The notes: generated from the sequence alone by a model not told the origin. A stretch of 64,000 nt of DNA from Sphingomonas quercus (GCF_018863195.1 NZ_JAHKRT010000005.1:186001-250000), one strand, 5' to 3'; positions 25,389-37,107 are shown, counted from the first letter of the stretch. A program made the numbers and translations.

Positions 25389-26579
25389 TTACTTGGTGAT
25401 CGTGCCGACGACGCCGGCGCCGACCGTACGGCCGCCCTCGCGAATGGCGAAGCGCAGGCCCTGGTCCATGGCGATCGGGGCGATCAGCTTCACGCCGATC
25501 GACACGTTGTCGCCGGGCATGACCATCTCGGTGCCCTCGGGCAGCTCAACGGTGCCGGTCACGTCCGTGGTGCGGAAGTAGAACTGCGGACGATAGTTGG
25601 CGAAGAATGGCGTGTGACGGCCACCCTCGTCCTTCGACAGCACGTAGACCTCGGCCTTGAACTCGGTGTGCGGCGTGATCGAGCCGGGCTTGGCCAGAAC
25701 CTGGCCACGCTCCACCTCTTCACGGCCGACGCCGCGGAGCAGCGCGCCGATATTGTCGCCGGCCTGGCCCTGGTCGAGCAGCTTGCGGAACATCTCGACG
25801 CCCGTGCACACCGTCTTGCGGGTGTCGCGGATGCCGACGATCTCGAGCTCCTCGCCCACCTTCACGATGCCGGTCTCGACGCGGCCGGTCACGACCGTGC
25901 CACGGCCCGAGATCGAGAACACGTCCTCGATCGGCATCAGGAACGCCTTGTCGAGCGGACGCTCCGGCTGCGGGATCCAGGTGTCGACGGCGCGCATCAG
26001 TTCGAGCACGGCGTCATGACCGATGACCCCATCCTTGCCCTCGAGCGCGGCGACGGCCGAGCCCTTGACGATCGGAATGTTGTCGCCGTCGAAGTCATAC
26101 TTGGACAGCAGCTCGCGGATCTCCAGCTCGACGAGCTCGAGGATCTCGGGATCGTCGACCAGATCGACCTTGTTCATGAACACGACGAGCTGCGGCACGC
26201 CGACCTGACGGGCGAGCAGGATGTGCTCGCGGGTCTGCGGCATGGGGCCGTCGGTGGCGGACACGACGAGGATCGCGCCGTCCATCTGCGCGGCGCCGGT
26301 GATCATGTTCTTCACATAATCGGCGTGGCCCGGGCAATCGACGTGCGCATAGTGGCGGTCGGCGGTCTCATACTCGACGTGCGCGGTCGAGATGGTGATG
26401 CCGCGCTCGCGCTCCTCGGGAGCCTTGTCGATGTTGGCATAGTCGACGAACGTCGCGCCGCCGGTCTCGGCCAGCACCTTGGTGATGGCAGCCGTCAGCG
26501 ACGTCTTGCCGTGATCGACGTGACCGATGGTGCCGATGTTGCAGTGCGGCTTGTTCCGCTCGAACTTAGCTTTCGCCAT
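25389..26579 (-). CDS. tuf: Elongation factor Tu
   Basis: Delivers aminoacyl-tRNA to the ribosome. The 396-residue GTPase has [14 protein letters not shown] (P-loop), the switch region with [18 protein letters not shown], and NKVDLVDD. The two beta-barrel domains follow ([12 protein letters not shown] and [15 protein letters not shown]). It lies between fusA and rpsJ as in the standard str operon. Only one tuf copy is in the window; a second copy elsewhere cannot be excluded. Confidence 0.98.
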   Translation of the reverse strand: MAKAKFERNKPHCNIGTIGHVDHGKTSLTAAITKVLAETGGATFVDYANIDKAPEERERGITISTAHVEYETADRHYAHVDCPGHADYVKNMITGAAQMDGAILVVSATDGPMPQTREHILLARQVGVPQLVVFMNKVDLVDDPEILELVELEIRELLSKYDFDGDNIPIVKGSAVAALEGKDGVIGHDAVLELMRAVDTWIPQPERPLDKAFLMPIEDVFSISGRGTVVTGRVETGIVKVGEELEIVGIRDTRKTVCTGVEMFRKLLDQGQAGDNIGALLRGVGREEVERGQVLAKPGSITPHTEFKAEVYVLSKDEGGRHTPFFANYRPQFYFRTTDVTGTVELPEGTEMVMPGDNVSIGVKLIAPIAMDQGLRFAIREGGRTVGAGVVGTITK

Positions 26580-26658
26580 TTCTTCCTACCTTGCTCTAGC
26601 GATTGTCTTCACGGGCTGCGGCCGCGTCGGAGGCAGCGCCCATAGCAGTTTTTTCGGC

Positions 26659-28752
<2,094 letters not shown>

Positions 28753-28767
28753 GATCTAGTCTCCGAT

Positions 28768-28805
28768 GTCGGGGAGGGCGACCTGCCGGCCGCCCTTTCC
28801 CCGAC
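28768..28805 (-). other. Long intercistronic hairpin between rpsG and fusA
   Basis: On the minus strand GTCGGGG-AA-AGGGCG pairs with CGCCCT-CCCCGAC, a 13-base-pair stem with an AA bulge and a ten-base loop. It ends 15 bases before the fusA ATG, adjacent to CGGAGAC, the likely ribosome binding site. No T-run follows, so it is not a standard terminator. A role in mRNA processing or in controlling fusA translation is possible. Confidence 0.5.
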
Positions 28806-28844
28806 GATATGGGTATGATCCGTGACTCTTTCGAGTCTTGGGTG

Positions 28845-29315
28845 TTACCAGCGGTAGTGGCTGAAGGCGCGGTTCGCTTCGGCCATGCGATGCGTGTCCT
28901 CGCGCTTCTTCACGGCATTGCCGCGATTGTTCGCCGCATCCATCAGCTCGCCGGACAGGCGGGCCGACATGGTGTTCTCGCTGCGCGCCCGGGCGGCGCC
29001 GATCAGCCAGCGGATGGCGAGCGCCTGGCTGCGCTCCGCCCGCACCTCGACCGGCACCTGATAGGTGGCGCCGCCGACACGGCGCGAGCGCACCTCGATG
29101 CCCGGACGGACATTGTTCAGCGCATCGTGGAACACCTGCAGCGGGTCGCGCTTGGCGCGCGTCTCGACGGTGTCGAGCGCCGAATAGACGATGTTCTCGG
29201 CGACGGCCTTCTTGCCGTCCAGCATCACGGAATTCATGAACTTGGAGAGCACGACATCGCCGAACTTCGGGTCCGGCAGGATCTCGCGCTTCTCGGGGCG
29301 ACGACGACGGGACAT
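28845..29315 (-). CDS. rpsG: 30S ribosomal protein S7
   Basis: A 156-residue primary head-assembly protein: [56 protein letters not shown] and [20 protein letters not shown]. In E. coli S7 regulates the str operon by binding between rpsL and rpsG. The 47-base gap here is short and shows no obvious structure. Confidence 0.97.
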   Translation of the reverse strand: MSRRRRPEKREILPDPKFGDVVLSKFMNSVMLDGKKAVAENIVYSALDTVETRAKRDPLQVFHDALNNVRPGIEVRSRRVGGATYQVPVEVRAERSQALAIRWLIGAARARSENTMSARLSGELMDAANNRGNAVKKREDTHRMAEANRAFSHYRW

Positions 29316-29362
29316 ATTCGATTCCTTCTGACTTCAGCCGGTTGGCCGCATGCGCGGCCGGC

Positions 29363-29734
29363 TTACTTCGGACGCTTGGCGCCGTACTTGGAGCGGGACT
29401 GCTTGCGGTCCTTGACACCCTGGGTGTCGAGCACGCCGCGCAGCACGTGGTAGCGGACACCCGGAAGATCGCGAACGCGACCGCCGCGGATCAGCACCAC
29501 GGAGTGCTCCTGGAGGTTGTGGCCCTCGCCCGGGATGTAGCTGATGACTTCGCGGCTGTTGGTCAGGCGGACCTTGGCAACCTTGCGAAGCGCCGAGTTC
29601 GGCTTCTTCGGCGTCGTGGTGTAGACGCGCGTGCACACACCCCGCTTCTGCGGGTTCTTTTCCATCGCAGGCACCTTGGACTTGGTGATCTGCGGTTCGC
29701 GGCCCTTGCGGACCAGCTGGTTGATCGTCGGCAT
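29363..29734 (-). CDS. rpsL: 30S ribosomal protein S12
   Basis: A decoding-centre protein of 123 residues. [15 protein letters not shown] begins it, and the loops [15 protein letters not shown] and [28 protein letters not shown] carry the lysines mutated in streptomycin resistance, both wild-type (K in TPKKPNSA). First gene of the str operon. The 218 bases upstream (29735-29952) should hold the operon promoter, but no clear -35/-10 pair could be chosen by eye. Confidence 0.98.
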   Translation of the reverse strand: MPTINQLVRKGREPQITKSKVPAMEKNPQKRGVCTRVYTTTPKKPNSALRKVAKVRLTNSREVISYIPGEGHNLQEHSVVLIRGGRVRDLPGVRYHVLRGVLDTQGVKDRKQSRSKYGAKRPK

Positions 29735-29952
29735 TGAAACCCTTCACCTAAGTTACTTTGACGTTGCGCCACGAATGTTCCCCGCCCCATGGGAGCGGAA
29801 AGCACGAAAGCCCTGGCGACCCTGATGGGCCCGCCCGAGCCTCACGCAACGGCAATGTTCAAGCGTGTGTCCCGATCGCGGCCAGGCATCGGAAATGCCG
29901 GGCCTCCAGCCATCGGGGCAGCGGGCGCCTATAGAGTGAGGGGGGCCGCCGG

Positions 29953-30933
29953 TCAACCGGAGTCGCGGAGAGCCTTGGCAGCGGCCTCGTCGGCCGCTCG
30001 GATGCCGGCGTCATGCACGGCACGCGATTGCGGCTTGATATAGACGCGCGCGATCTCAGGCCAATCCCGGCGCAGCTGGCTTTCCACGTCCGCGATCAGC
30101 GCCTCGACGTGGCCGGCCGAGACGGCATCCTCGAAGTCGACGCTCATCGCCACGAACACGGAGTCGGGCGCGAGATGGATCGTCGCCACCTCCAGCACGC
30201 CGACCACCTCGGGGTGCGCATCGACGACGTCGTGGATCGCCCTGATCAGCCGCGGCGACGCCCGTTCGCCGATCAGCAGATCCTTGGATTCCCGGGCCAG
30301 CAGCACGGCAACGACACCGAGAATGAGTCCGATCAGGATCGAGGCGGCGCCGTCCCACAGCGGGTTACCGGTGAAATGCGCGAGCCACACGCCGATCGCG
30401 GCGATGACGAGGCCGGCCAGCGCCGCCGAATCCTCGAACAGCACGATGAACGTCGGCGGATCCTTGGAGCGACGGATCGCCTCCCACCAGCCCTGCTGGC
30501 CGCGGGTCTGGGCGAATTCGCGGATCGCCAGCACCCAGGACGTGCCCTCCATGACGAAGGCGATGCCGAGCACGACGTAGTTGACGGTGGCATCCGTCAT
30601 CGGCTCCGGCTCGATGATGTGGAGCACGCCCTCGTAGATGGAAAAACCGGCGCCGACCGCGAAGATCATGATGGCGACGACGAAGCTCCAGAAATAGAGC
30701 TCGCGGCCATAGCCGAGCGGATGGATCTCGTCCGGCGGGCGGCGGGAGCGCTTCTTGCCGTAGAGGAGGAGCAGCTGGTTGGTGGAATCGACGACCGAGT
30801 GAAACCCCTCGGTGAGCATCGCGGAGGAGCCGGTGATCCCCGCCGCGATGAACTTGGCGACGGCGATGCCGAGATTGGCGACGAGCGCCGCGTAGAGAAC
30901 AAGATTGCCGCCGTCCTTCCCGTTCTCCGCCAT
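29953..30933 (-). CDS. Cation diffusion facilitator family transporter
   Basis: An inner-membrane metal/proton antiporter of 326 residues. The CDF metal site is visible in the second membrane helix (SAMLTEGFHSVVDSTNQLLLLYG). The later helices are LVIAAIGVWLAHFTGNPLWDGAASILIGLILGVVAVLLA, and a cytoplasmic C-terminal domain follows (HPEVVGVLEVATIHLAPDSVFVAMSVDF). The HxxxD and DGAAS positions fit a Zn/Co/Fe-type CDF; the metal is not predictable. Its start overlaps the upstream PAP2 gene by one base (TGATG), so the two are coupled. Confidence 0.9.
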   Translation of the reverse strand: MAENGKDGGNLVLYAALVANLGIAVAKFIAAGITGSSAMLTEGFHSVVDSTNQLLLLYGKKRSRRPPDEIHPLGYGRELYFWSFVVAIMIFAVGAGFSIYEGVLHIIEPEPMTDATVNYVVLGIAFVMEGTSWVLAIREFAQTRGQQGWWEAIRRSKDPPTFIVLFEDSAALAGLVIAAIGVWLAHFTGNPLWDGAASILIGLILGVVAVLLARESKDLLIGERASPRLIRAIHDVVDAHPEVVGVLEVATIHLAPDSVFVAMSVDFEDAVSAGHVEALIADVESQLRRDWPEIARVYIKPQSRAVHDAGIRAADEAAAKALRDSG

Positions 30934-31583
30934 CAGCCCGCTCTCCTCAGGCGAGCCCAACGGGTGATGACGGATAGGGTTGCCCGGACGATCAGCGCGA
31001 AGCCCGCCCCCTCGCACCAGCCGGCCAGCACATCGCTGGGCCAGTGGACGCCGAGCGCGACGCGCGAGAGGCCGACGAGGGTCATGAACAGGAGCGCGGC
31101 GGCCACCGCCCAGCCCCGCCAGCGCGGCGGCGCCAGATAGAGCGCGAGGCCGAGGGCGAGGGCCGCCGCCCCCTCGGAATGGCCGCTCGGAAAGCTGAAA
31201 CCATCGACGGGGTCGCCGTGCGGGAACAACGTCGGACGCGGTCGGGCGACGAGGTCCTTGGCAAGCGCATTGAGGCCGAGCGCCCCGCCGACCGTGACGA
31301 GCAGCCCCGCCGCAGCGAACCGGTCGCGGCGCGCGACAAGCAGCGCCACGGCGAGGATGGCGACGGGGATGCGAACATGGCTGTCGGCAAGGCGGGTCCA
31401 GATCAGCCAGAAGCCGGCGGGGCCGTTGGAAAGCGCGGAAAGCCCCGCGCGGTCGAGCCCGTCGGTCCAACCGGCGGCAATGGCGAGGCCGATGAGGACC
31501 GCTCCGAGCAGAAGCAGCACCCCGCCGCCAATGGCGCGAGCGACCGCCCCTCCCGGCTCGCCACGCCGAACCGGCTTCAGCAT
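30933..31583 (-). CDS. PAP2-family membrane phosphatase
   Basis: A 216-residue membrane phosphatase acting on lipid pyrophosphates or phosphatidic acid. All three motifs are present: KDLVARPRP, FSFPSGHSEGAAA, and SRVALGVHWPSDVLAG. Six hydrophobic segments surround them. Undecaprenyl pyrophosphate or phosphatidylglycerophosphate are likely substrates but cannot be decided. It forms a two-gene unit with the CDF transporter downstream. Confidence 0.9.
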   Translation of the reverse strand: MLKPVRRGEPGGAVARAIGGGVLLLLGAVLIGLAIAAGWTDGLDRAGLSALSNGPAGFWLIWTRLADSHVRIPVAILAVALLVARRDRFAAAGLLVTVGGALGLNALAKDLVARPRPTLFPHGDPVDGFSFPSGHSEGAAALALGLALYLAPPRWRGWAVAAALLFMTLVGLSRVALGVHWPSDVLAGWCEGAGFALIVRATLSVITRWARLRRAG

Positions 31584-31620
31584 TCATGTCTCCCCGACCG
31601 CCTGAGCGTACGGATGGATG

Positions 31621-31650
31621 GAGCCCGGGTCAGGCCCGGGTGACGGGCTC
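31621..31650. repeat. GC-rich palindrome between lpdA and the PAP2 gene
   Basis: GAGCCCG pairs with CGGGCTC at the ends, and CCCGGG repeats flank TCAGG inside. The GGGTCAGGCCCGGG word resembles extragenic palindromes frequent in sphingomonads. There is no T-run on either side. The rest of the 149-base gap holds nothing recognisable. Confidence 0.4.
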
Positions 31651-31732
31651 TGTCCGCGAAACTGCCCCGGAACCGGGGGTCAGCTGACGGGCAGTGCAGG
31701 TGGCGGCGGGGCACCGTCGCCACCTCCCACCG

Positions 31733-33130
31733 TCAGATGTGCAGCGCCCGGCCGTAGGCGGCGAGCACGCTCTCGTGCATCATCTCCGACAGCGTCGGGT
31801 GCGGGAACACCGTCTCCATCAGTTCGGCCTCGGTCAGCTCCCCGGTCTTGCCGACCGTATAGCCCTGGATCAGCTCGGTGACCTCGGCGCCGATCATGTG
31901 CGCGCCGAGCAGCTCGCCGGTCTTGGCGTCGAACACGGTCTTGATGAAGCCCTCGGCCTCACCCAGCGCGATCGCCTTGCCGTTGCCGATGAACGGGAAT
32001 TGACCGACCTTCACCTCGTAGCCGGCCTCCCTGGCCTTGGCCTCGGTGAGCCCGACGCTGGCAATCTGCGGCCGGCAATAGGTGCAGCCCGGGATGTTCT
32101 TCGGGTCCATCGCGTGCGGATGGCCGCCGGTGATCGCCTCGACGGCGATGACGCCCTCATGGCTGGCCTTGTGGGCGAGCCACGGCGGCGCGGTGACGTC
32201 GCCGATTGCCCACAGCCCCTCGACATTGGTGCGGCAGGCACCGTCGGTGACGATATGCCCGCGCTCCGTCTTCACGCCCAGCTCTTCCAGGCCGATCGAT
32301 TCGGTGTTGGGGACGATGCCGATGGCGACGATGACGTGGCTGAACTCGGCTGAGATGATCTTGCCGTCCTTGCCCTTGATCGCCGCGGTGACGCCGTTCG
32401 CCTTGACATCGAGCTTGTCGACGCCGGCGCCGGTGATGATCGTCATGCCCTGCTTCTTGAGCTGCTTCTCGAGGAAGGCGGAGACGTCCGCGTCTTCCAC
32501 CGGCACCAGCCGGTCGAGCATCTCGACGACCGTGACGTCGGCGCCCATGTCCTTGTAGAAGCTGGCGAATTCGATGCCGATCGCGCCCGAGCCGATGACC
32601 AGCAGCTTGCTCGGCATCTCGCTCGGCGTGAGTGCGTGGCGATAGGTCCAGATGCGCTTGCCGTCGGATTTGGCGAAGGGGAGTTCGCGCGCCCGTGCGC
32701 CGGTGGCGACGATGATGTTCTTGGCGGAAAGCTCGGTCGTCTTGCCGTCGGCGGCGGTGACGCTGAGCTTGCCCTTCCCGGTCAGCTTGCCGGTGCCCAT
32801 GAACACGGCGATCTTGTTCTTCTTCATCAGGTGCGTGACGCCCTGATTGAGCTGCTTGGCGACTCCGCGGGAGCGCTGCACCACGGCGCCGAGATCGGCG
32901 CTGATCTTGTCGGCGATCAGGCCGTAGTCCTTGGCGTGCTGCATGTAATGATAGATTTCCGACGAGCGCAGCAGCGCCTTGGTCGGGATGCAGCCCCAGT
33001 TGAGGCAGATGCCGCCAAGCAGCTCTCGCTCCACGATCGCGGTCTTGAGGCCGAGCTGGCTCGCGCGGATGGCGGCAACATAGCCGCCGGGCCCGGAGCC
33101 GAGGACGATGAGGTCGAACGATTCAGCCAT
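31733..33130 (-). CDS. lpdA: Dihydrolipoyl dehydrogenase (E3)
   Basis: Reoxidises lipoyl groups with FAD and NAD. The 465-residue protein has the FAD site DLIVLGSGPGGYVAAIRA and the redox-active disulfide GGICLNWGCIPTKALL. The NAD site is LLVIGSGAIGIEFASFYKDMG, and the C-terminal His-Glu pair is in VFPHPTLSEMMHES. No N-terminal lipoyl domain. It is the third gene after E2 and a thioesterase on the same strand, so it probably serves pyruvate dehydrogenase. Confidence 0.96.
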   Translation of the reverse strand: MAESFDLIVLGSGPGGYVAAIRASQLGLKTAIVERELLGGICLNWGCIPTKALLRSSEIYHYMQHAKDYGLIADKISADLGAVVQRSRGVAKQLNQGVTHLMKKNKIAVFMGTGKLTGKGKLSVTAADGKTTELSAKNIIVATGARARELPFAKSDGKRIWTYRHALTPSEMPSKLLVIGSGAIGIEFASFYKDMGADVTVVEMLDRLVPVEDADVSAFLEKQLKKQGMTIITGAGVDKLDVKANGVTAAIKGKDGKIISAEFSHVIVAIGIVPNTESIGLEELGVKTERGHIVTDGACRTNVEGLWAIGDVTAPPWLAHKASHEGVIAVEAITGGHPHAMDPKNIPGCTYCRPQIASVGLTEAKAREAGYEVKVGQFPFIGNGKAIALGEAEGFIKTVFDAKTGELLGAHMIGAEVTELIQGYTVGKTGELTEAELMETVFPHPTLSEMMHESVLAAYGRALHI

Positions 33131-33160
33131 TGCGCCACTCCTGATGATATGATGCCGGCG

Positions 33161-33565
33161 TCACTGCCCGCCGTCGCCCGGCATGGGCGGCACGGTGCGC
33201 TTCTGGCGGTCTTCTCCGATGGCGACGAAGGTGTAGGTCGCCTCGGTCACTTTCTGGGTATGTTCGTCGTTGCGGGCACGGCGCCACGCCTCGACATGGA
33301 CGCGCATCGAAGTGCGCCCCACGCCGACCAGCGCGGCGAAGACAGACACCTCGTCGCCGACCGACACCGGCTTGTGAAAGGTCATCGCATCCACCGCGAT
33401 CGTCACGGCGCGCCCGCGCGAATGGCGCGACGCGACGGACGATCCCGCCAGATCCATCTGGCTCATCAGCCAGCCGCCGAAGATGTCGCCATATGGGTTG
33501 GTGTCCGCCGGCATCGCGGTAACGCGGATGGCCGGCGCGCCCTCTGGCGGCCGCGCATCATCCAT
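33161..33565 (-). CDS. Acyl-CoA thioesterase, hot-dog fold (YciA-like)
   Basis: Hydrolyses acyl-CoA. The 134-residue protein starts with AIRVTAMPADTNPYGDIFGGWLMSQMDLAGS, the YciA active-site region (N, D and G-G-W), followed by AVDAMTFHKPVSVGDEVSVFA. It lies one base after the E2 gene and 30 bases before lpdA, which places a CoA-ester hydrolase inside a pyruvate dehydrogenase operon. This could limit acetyl-CoA or release CoA. Confidence 0.9.
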   Translation of the reverse strand: MDDARPPEGAPAIRVTAMPADTNPYGDIFGGWLMSQMDLAGSSVASRHSRGRAVTIAVDAMTFHKPVSVGDEVSVFAALVGVGRTSMRVHVEAWRRARNDEHTQKVTEATYTFVAIGEDRQKRTVPPMPGDGGQ

Positions 33566-33566
33566 G

Positions 33567-34856
33567 TCAGGCGATCATCCCGAGCGGATTTTCGACCAGC
33601 TCCTTGAACACCTTCATCAGCTGGGCGCCGTCCGCTCCGTCGATGGCACGGTGATCGAAGCTGCCCGTGGCGCTCATCACCGTCGCCACGCCGAGCTCCC
33701 CGCCGACGATATAGGGGCGCTTCTCGCCGGCGCCGATCGCCATGATCATCGCCTGCGGCGGGTTGATCACCGCCTCGAACTGCTTGATGCCGAACATGCC
33801 CATGTTGGACAGGCTGGCGGTGCCCCCCTGATATTCGGAGGGGTCGAGCTTGCCTTCCTTGGCGCGGGCCGCGAGGTCCTTCATCTCGGTGGAGATCTTC
33901 GACAGGCTCTTGGCGCCGGCGTCGACGATGATCGGGGTGATCAGCCCGCCCGGGATCGACACTGCGACCGAGATGTCGGCGCGCTTGAACATCAGCAGCT
34001 GATCGCCGGTGAACTGGACGTTGCACTTCGGCTCGGCCTCGAGCGCGACGGCCAGCGCCTTGATCAGCATGTCGTTGACCGACAGCTTGACGCCGCGGCT
34101 CTCCAGCCCGGCGTTGAGATCGGTGCGCAGCTTGAGCAGCTTCTCGAGGTTGATGTCCACCGTGAGATAGATGTGCGGGACGGTCTGCTTGGACTCGGTG
34201 AGCCGGCGCGCGATCGTCTTGCGCATGTTGGAGAGCTTGACCACCTCGTGCGGGATCGCGCTGTCGGTCGGCTGGGGTGCCGGCGCGGCCGCCTGCGGCG
34301 CTGGGGCCGGTGCGGCCTGCGGAGCGGCGGCAGGCGCCGCGCCGGGCTTGCCGCCCTCAAGGTCGGCCTTGACGATGCGGCCATTCGGGCCGGAACCGGA
34401 CACGCCGGAAAGATCGATGCCCTGCTGTCCGGCGAGGCGGCGGGCGAGCGGGCTGGCCTTCACGCGATCGCCGCCGCTGGTGCTGGCGGCTGCCTGCGCC
34501 GCGGCCGGCTTCGGCGCGGACGCGGGTGCCGCGGCCGGCGCAGGCGCAGGGCTGGGCGTCTCGGCCCTGGGGGCTTCCGGTTTCGCGGCGGGGGCCGGCG
34601 CGGAGGCATCCTCGCCCTCGCCGGCGATGAGCGCGATCACCGCGCCAACCTTCACGCCGTCCGTACCCTCGGGCACGACGATCTTGGCGATCGTGCCTTC
34701 ATCGACGGCTTCGAACTCCATCGTCGCCTTGTCCGTCTCGATCTCGGCAAGGAGATCGCCCGACTTGACCGTGTCCCCTTCCTTCACGAGCCATTTGGCG
34801 AGGGTCCCTTCCTCCATGGTCGGCGACAGAGCTGGCATCTTCAGTTCGATGGGCAT
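33567..34856 (-). CDS. pdhC: Pyruvate dehydrogenase E2, dihydrolipoamide acetyltransferase
   Basis: The 429-residue protein has one lipoyl domain (1-77, with lipoyl lysine in [13 protein letters not shown]), then an Ala/Pro linker. An E1/E3-binding domain follows ([34 protein letters not shown]), a second Ala/Pro linker, and the catalytic domain. The catalytic DHRAIDG motif is near the C-terminus. The opening [19 protein letters not shown] is typical of alphaproteobacterial pyruvate-type E2. The start at 34856 is preferred over an in-frame ATG at 34874. E1 genes are not adjacent; the upstream neighbour is a divergent stress protein. Confidence 0.94.
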   Translation of the reverse strand: MPIELKMPALSPTMEEGTLAKWLVKEGDTVKSGDLLAEIETDKATMEFEAVDEGTIAKIVVPEGTDGVKVGAVIALIAGEGEDASAPAPAAKPEAPRAETPSPAPAPAAAPASAPKPAAAQAAASTSGGDRVKASPLARRLAGQQGIDLSGVSGSGPNGRIVKADLEGGKPGAAPAAAPQAAPAPAPQAAAPAPQPTDSAIPHEVVKLSNMRKTIARRLTESKQTVPHIYLTVDINLEKLLKLRTDLNAGLESRGVKLSVNDMLIKALAVALEAEPKCNVQFTGDQLLMFKRADISVAVSIPGGLITPIIVDAGAKSLSKISTEMKDLAARAKEGKLDPSEYQGGTASLSNMGMFGIKQFEAVINPPQAMIMAIGAGEKRPYIVGGELGVATVMSATGSFDHRAIDGADGAQLMKVFKELVENPLGMIA

Positions 34857-34989
34857 CGAGTTTGGCCTCGGCATGGAAGGACGATGTGTTCCTGTCCTTC
34901 GCGATCCTGCCCGCCAAGGTCAAGGCCGACGCTTGCGGTGATTGTAACAATGTACCACCGTCGCCCCGGCAAAAGGAGAGTCGGCGGCC

Positions 34990-35442
34990 ATGCGCACCTA
35001 TCTGGTGGTGATCGACGAGACGGCGGAGGCGCGCATGGCGTTGCGCTTCGCGGCGCGGCGCGCGGCCAAGACGGGCGGCGGCGTCGACATCCTCGCCGTC
35101 GTGCCGCGCCAGGAGTTCGTCCAGTGGGGCGGCGTGCAGGCGGCGATGGAGGAGGAGGCGAGGCTGCGCGCCGAGGCGCTGGTGGCGCAGGCGGCGGGCG
35201 AGCTGGTCGAGGAACTCGGCCTCCACCCGACGCTGATCGTGCGCGAGGGCGAGCCGGCACCGACCATCCTGGCAGTGATCGGAGAGCGTCCGGACATCGC
35301 CGCGCTGGTGCTCGGCGCGGGCGCGGGCGCCTCGCCGGGGCCGCTCGTCACCCACTTCTCGACACGGGTAAGCTCCATGCCCTGCCCGCTGATGCTGATC
35401 CCCGGCACCCTTGCCGATGAGGCGCTGGACCGGCTGAGCTAG
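34990..35442 (+). CDS. Universal stress protein family protein
   Basis: A single UspA domain of 150 residues. The N-terminus YLVVIDETAEARMALRFAARRA and the C-terminal nucleotide region ALVLGAGAGASPGPLVTHFSTRVSSMPCPLMLIPG fit the fold. The ATP-binding G-2x-G-9x-G(S/T) motif is only loosely present. AAAAGGAGAG lies upstream of the start. It is divergent from pdhC across 133 bases. No EcfG-type promoter was seen in that gap. Confidence 0.85.
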   Translation: MRTYLVVIDETAEARMALRFAARRAAKTGGGVDILAVVPRQEFVQWGGVQAAMEEEARLRAEALVAQAAGELVEELGLHPTLIVREGEPAPTILAVIGERPDIAALVLGAGAGASPGPLVTHFSTRVSSMPCPLMLIPGTLADEALDRLS

Positions 35443-35462
35443 GCCCCTGCGTCTGCCCCGTC

Positions 35463-35555
35463 GTGCTGAATGCGTTTCAGGATCCGCCCCCTCCACACAG
35501 TGAGGAGTTGTCGCAGCAGCGGGATCCTGACAACAAGGTCAGGGCGGCGATTTGC
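35463..35555. repeat. Inverted pair of REP-like elements
   Basis: GTGCTGAATGCGTTTCAGGATCC at the left and GGGATCCTGACAACAAGGTCAG at the right share inverted GGATC/GATCC and CAGGA/TCCTG words, separated by about 35 bases. The GTGCTGAA..CGTTTCAG word resembles the common sphingomonad extragenic palindrome. It lies between two convergent genes, where it may also help transcription stop. Confidence 0.45.
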
Positions 35556-35571
35556 GTGAAGGCCGCCCGGC

Positions 35572-36057
35572 CTAGATCCGCGCCGCCAGCACCCGCATCA
35601 GCGCCTCGCAGCCGGCCGCGTCCTCAACGTCGAAACGACCGGTTACCGGGCTGTCGAGGTCGAGCACGGCGATGACCTTGCCGTCGCGAACGATCGGCAC
35701 GACCAGCTCGGCGGCAGAATCCGCATCGCAGGCGATATGCCCGGGAAAGGCGTGGACATCGGCGACGAGCTGCGTTTCAGCGGTGGCCGCAGCGGTGCCG
35801 CACACGCCCTTGCCGATCGGGATGCGGATGCAGGCGGCCTTGCCCTGGAAAGGGCCGAGCACCAGCTCCCCGCCGATCGCGCGATAGAAGCCGGCCCAGT
35901 TCAGGTCCGGCAGATATTGCCAGATCAGCGCGGCGACATTGGCCATGTTGGCGATGCCGTCCGGCTCGTCGGCGGTGAGCGCGTCGAGGGCGCTGGCCAG
36001 TTCGCGGTAAAGCTCGGCCTTGCTGCCGGCGGCGATGTCGAAATGATACATGCTCAC
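35572..36057 (-). CDS. msrC: Free methionine-(R)-sulfoxide reductase, GAF type
   Basis: A single GAF domain of 161 residues. Three cysteines at C76, C86 and C110 keep the exact 10- and 24-residue spacing of the E. coli enzyme, so catalysis by disulfide relay is likely. NWAGFYRAIGGELVLGPFQGKAACIRIPIGKGVCGTA is the diagnostic stretch. Its start overlaps the arfB stop as ATGA. It repairs free oxidised methionine in the cytoplasm. Confidence 0.92.
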   Translation of the reverse strand: MSMYHFDIAAGSKAELYRELASALDALTADEPDGIANMANVAALIWQYLPDLNWAGFYRAIGGELVLGPFQGKAACIRIPIGKGVCGTAAATAETQLVADVHAFPGHIACDADSAAELVVPIVRDGKVIAVLDLDSPVTGRFDVEDAAGCEALMRVLAARI

Positions 36058-36467
36058 TCCATGGAGGGCCGGCCCCGGCCCTTCTTGATCGCGCCGCGGG
36101 CCGCCTTCGCCTCGACGCGCCGCGCCTGGGAGGCGCGCGTCGGCCGGGTCTTGACCCGCTTCGCCTCCCGCACATGGGCCTTGGCAAGGAGCACGCCAAG
36201 CCTCTCGCGCGCCTCGGCGCGGTTCGCCTCGCGGGTGCGGTGGGTGCGCGCGACGATGACGATCTCGCCGGCGCCGGTCATGCGCGTGCCGGCCAGCGTC
36301 TTGAGCCGGCGATAGACGTCGGGGGCGAGGCCGAGCGCGAACACGTCGAGGCGCAGCTGCACGGCGGTCGCCACCTTGTTGACATTCTGCCCGCCCGGGC
36401 CGGTGGCGGCGAGAAACTTCTCCTCCAGCGCCTCCTCCGGAATCGGCCAGACCTCAGCCGCCGGCAT
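36054..36467 (-). CDS. arfB: Alternative ribosome-rescue factor / peptidyl-tRNA hydrolase ArfB (YaeJ)
   Basis: Releases stalled ribosomes. The 137-residue protein has the GGQ motif in TGPGGQNVNKVATAVQLR (G25-Q27). The C-terminal tail is basic (AKRVKTRPTRASQARRVEAKAARGAIKKGRGR), which inserts into the empty mRNA channel. It overlaps the upstream pseudouridine synthase by 14 bases and the downstream msrC by four, forming a tight three-gene unit. Confidence 0.92.
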   Translation of the reverse strand: MPAAEVWPIPEEALEEKFLAATGPGGQNVNKVATAVQLRLDVFALGLAPDVYRRLKTLAGTRMTGAGEIVIVARTHRTREANRAEARERLGVLLAKAHVREAKRVKTRPTRASQARRVEAKAARGAIKKGRGRPSME

Positions 36468-37107
36468 CGGCGAACACCCCGAAGCGCGCCGGCACCGGCG
36501 CTTCCGCCGCGATTGCCGGATGGGAGTCACGCGGGACGCCGAGTCGCCAGGCGTGGAGCAGCATGCCGCCCGCCGCGGACCGGCCATAAACGGGGTCGCC
36601 GACGATCGCCGCGCCCAGCCCCTCGGCGGCGTGGACGCGGATCTGGTGGGTGCGGCCGGTCTCCGGGCGGAAGGCGACGAGTGCGCGGCCTTCCCTGGCC
36701 GTCAGCACCTGCCACAGCGTCACGGCGGGTTTGCCGTCGGCCCGCGGCACGATCCGCCAGCCGTCCTCGCGGCTGGATATCTTGGCGAGCGGCAGGTCGA
36801 TTCGCCCCTCCCCGCCCTCCGGCACGCCATCCACCACGGCAAGATATTCCTTAACGACACGGCCGGCCTCAAAGGCGGCGGCGAAGCGCTTGTGGGCGCG
36901 CGGGTTGCGCGCCAGCAGCAGGCAGCCGGAGGTGTCGCGATCCAGCCGATGCACCGCGGTCGGCCAGCGCCGATAGCCGAAGCGCAGCGAATCCAGGTGA
37001 TTTTCAAGGCTGAGCGTACCGTCGCGGACCGGCGTGACCGGCAAGCCCGCGGGCTTGTCGAGGATGATCGCCTCGGCGTCGATGAACAGGATGCGGTCGG
37101 CGAGCAT
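36454..37107 (-). CDS. RluA-family RNA pseudouridine synthase
   Basis: A 217-residue pseudouridine synthase without an S4 domain. The catalytic motif is HRLDRDTSGCLLLARN with D56, followed by FRPETGRTHQIRVH and VGDPVYG. This compact form resembles RluA or TruC-like enzymes; the target RNA position is not predictable. First gene of rluA-like/arfB/msrC, transcribed away from ctrA. Confidence 0.9.
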   Translation of the reverse strand: MLADRILFIDAEAIILDKPAGLPVTPVRDGTLSLENHLDSLRFGYRRWPTAVHRLDRDTSGCLLLARNPRAHKRFAAAFEAGRVVKEYLAVVDGVPEGGEGRIDLPLAKISSREDGWRIVPRADGKPAVTLWQVLTAREGRALVAFRPETGRTHQIRVHAAEGLGAAIVGDPVYGRSAAGGMLLHAWRLGVPRDSHPAIAAEAPVPARFGVFADAGG

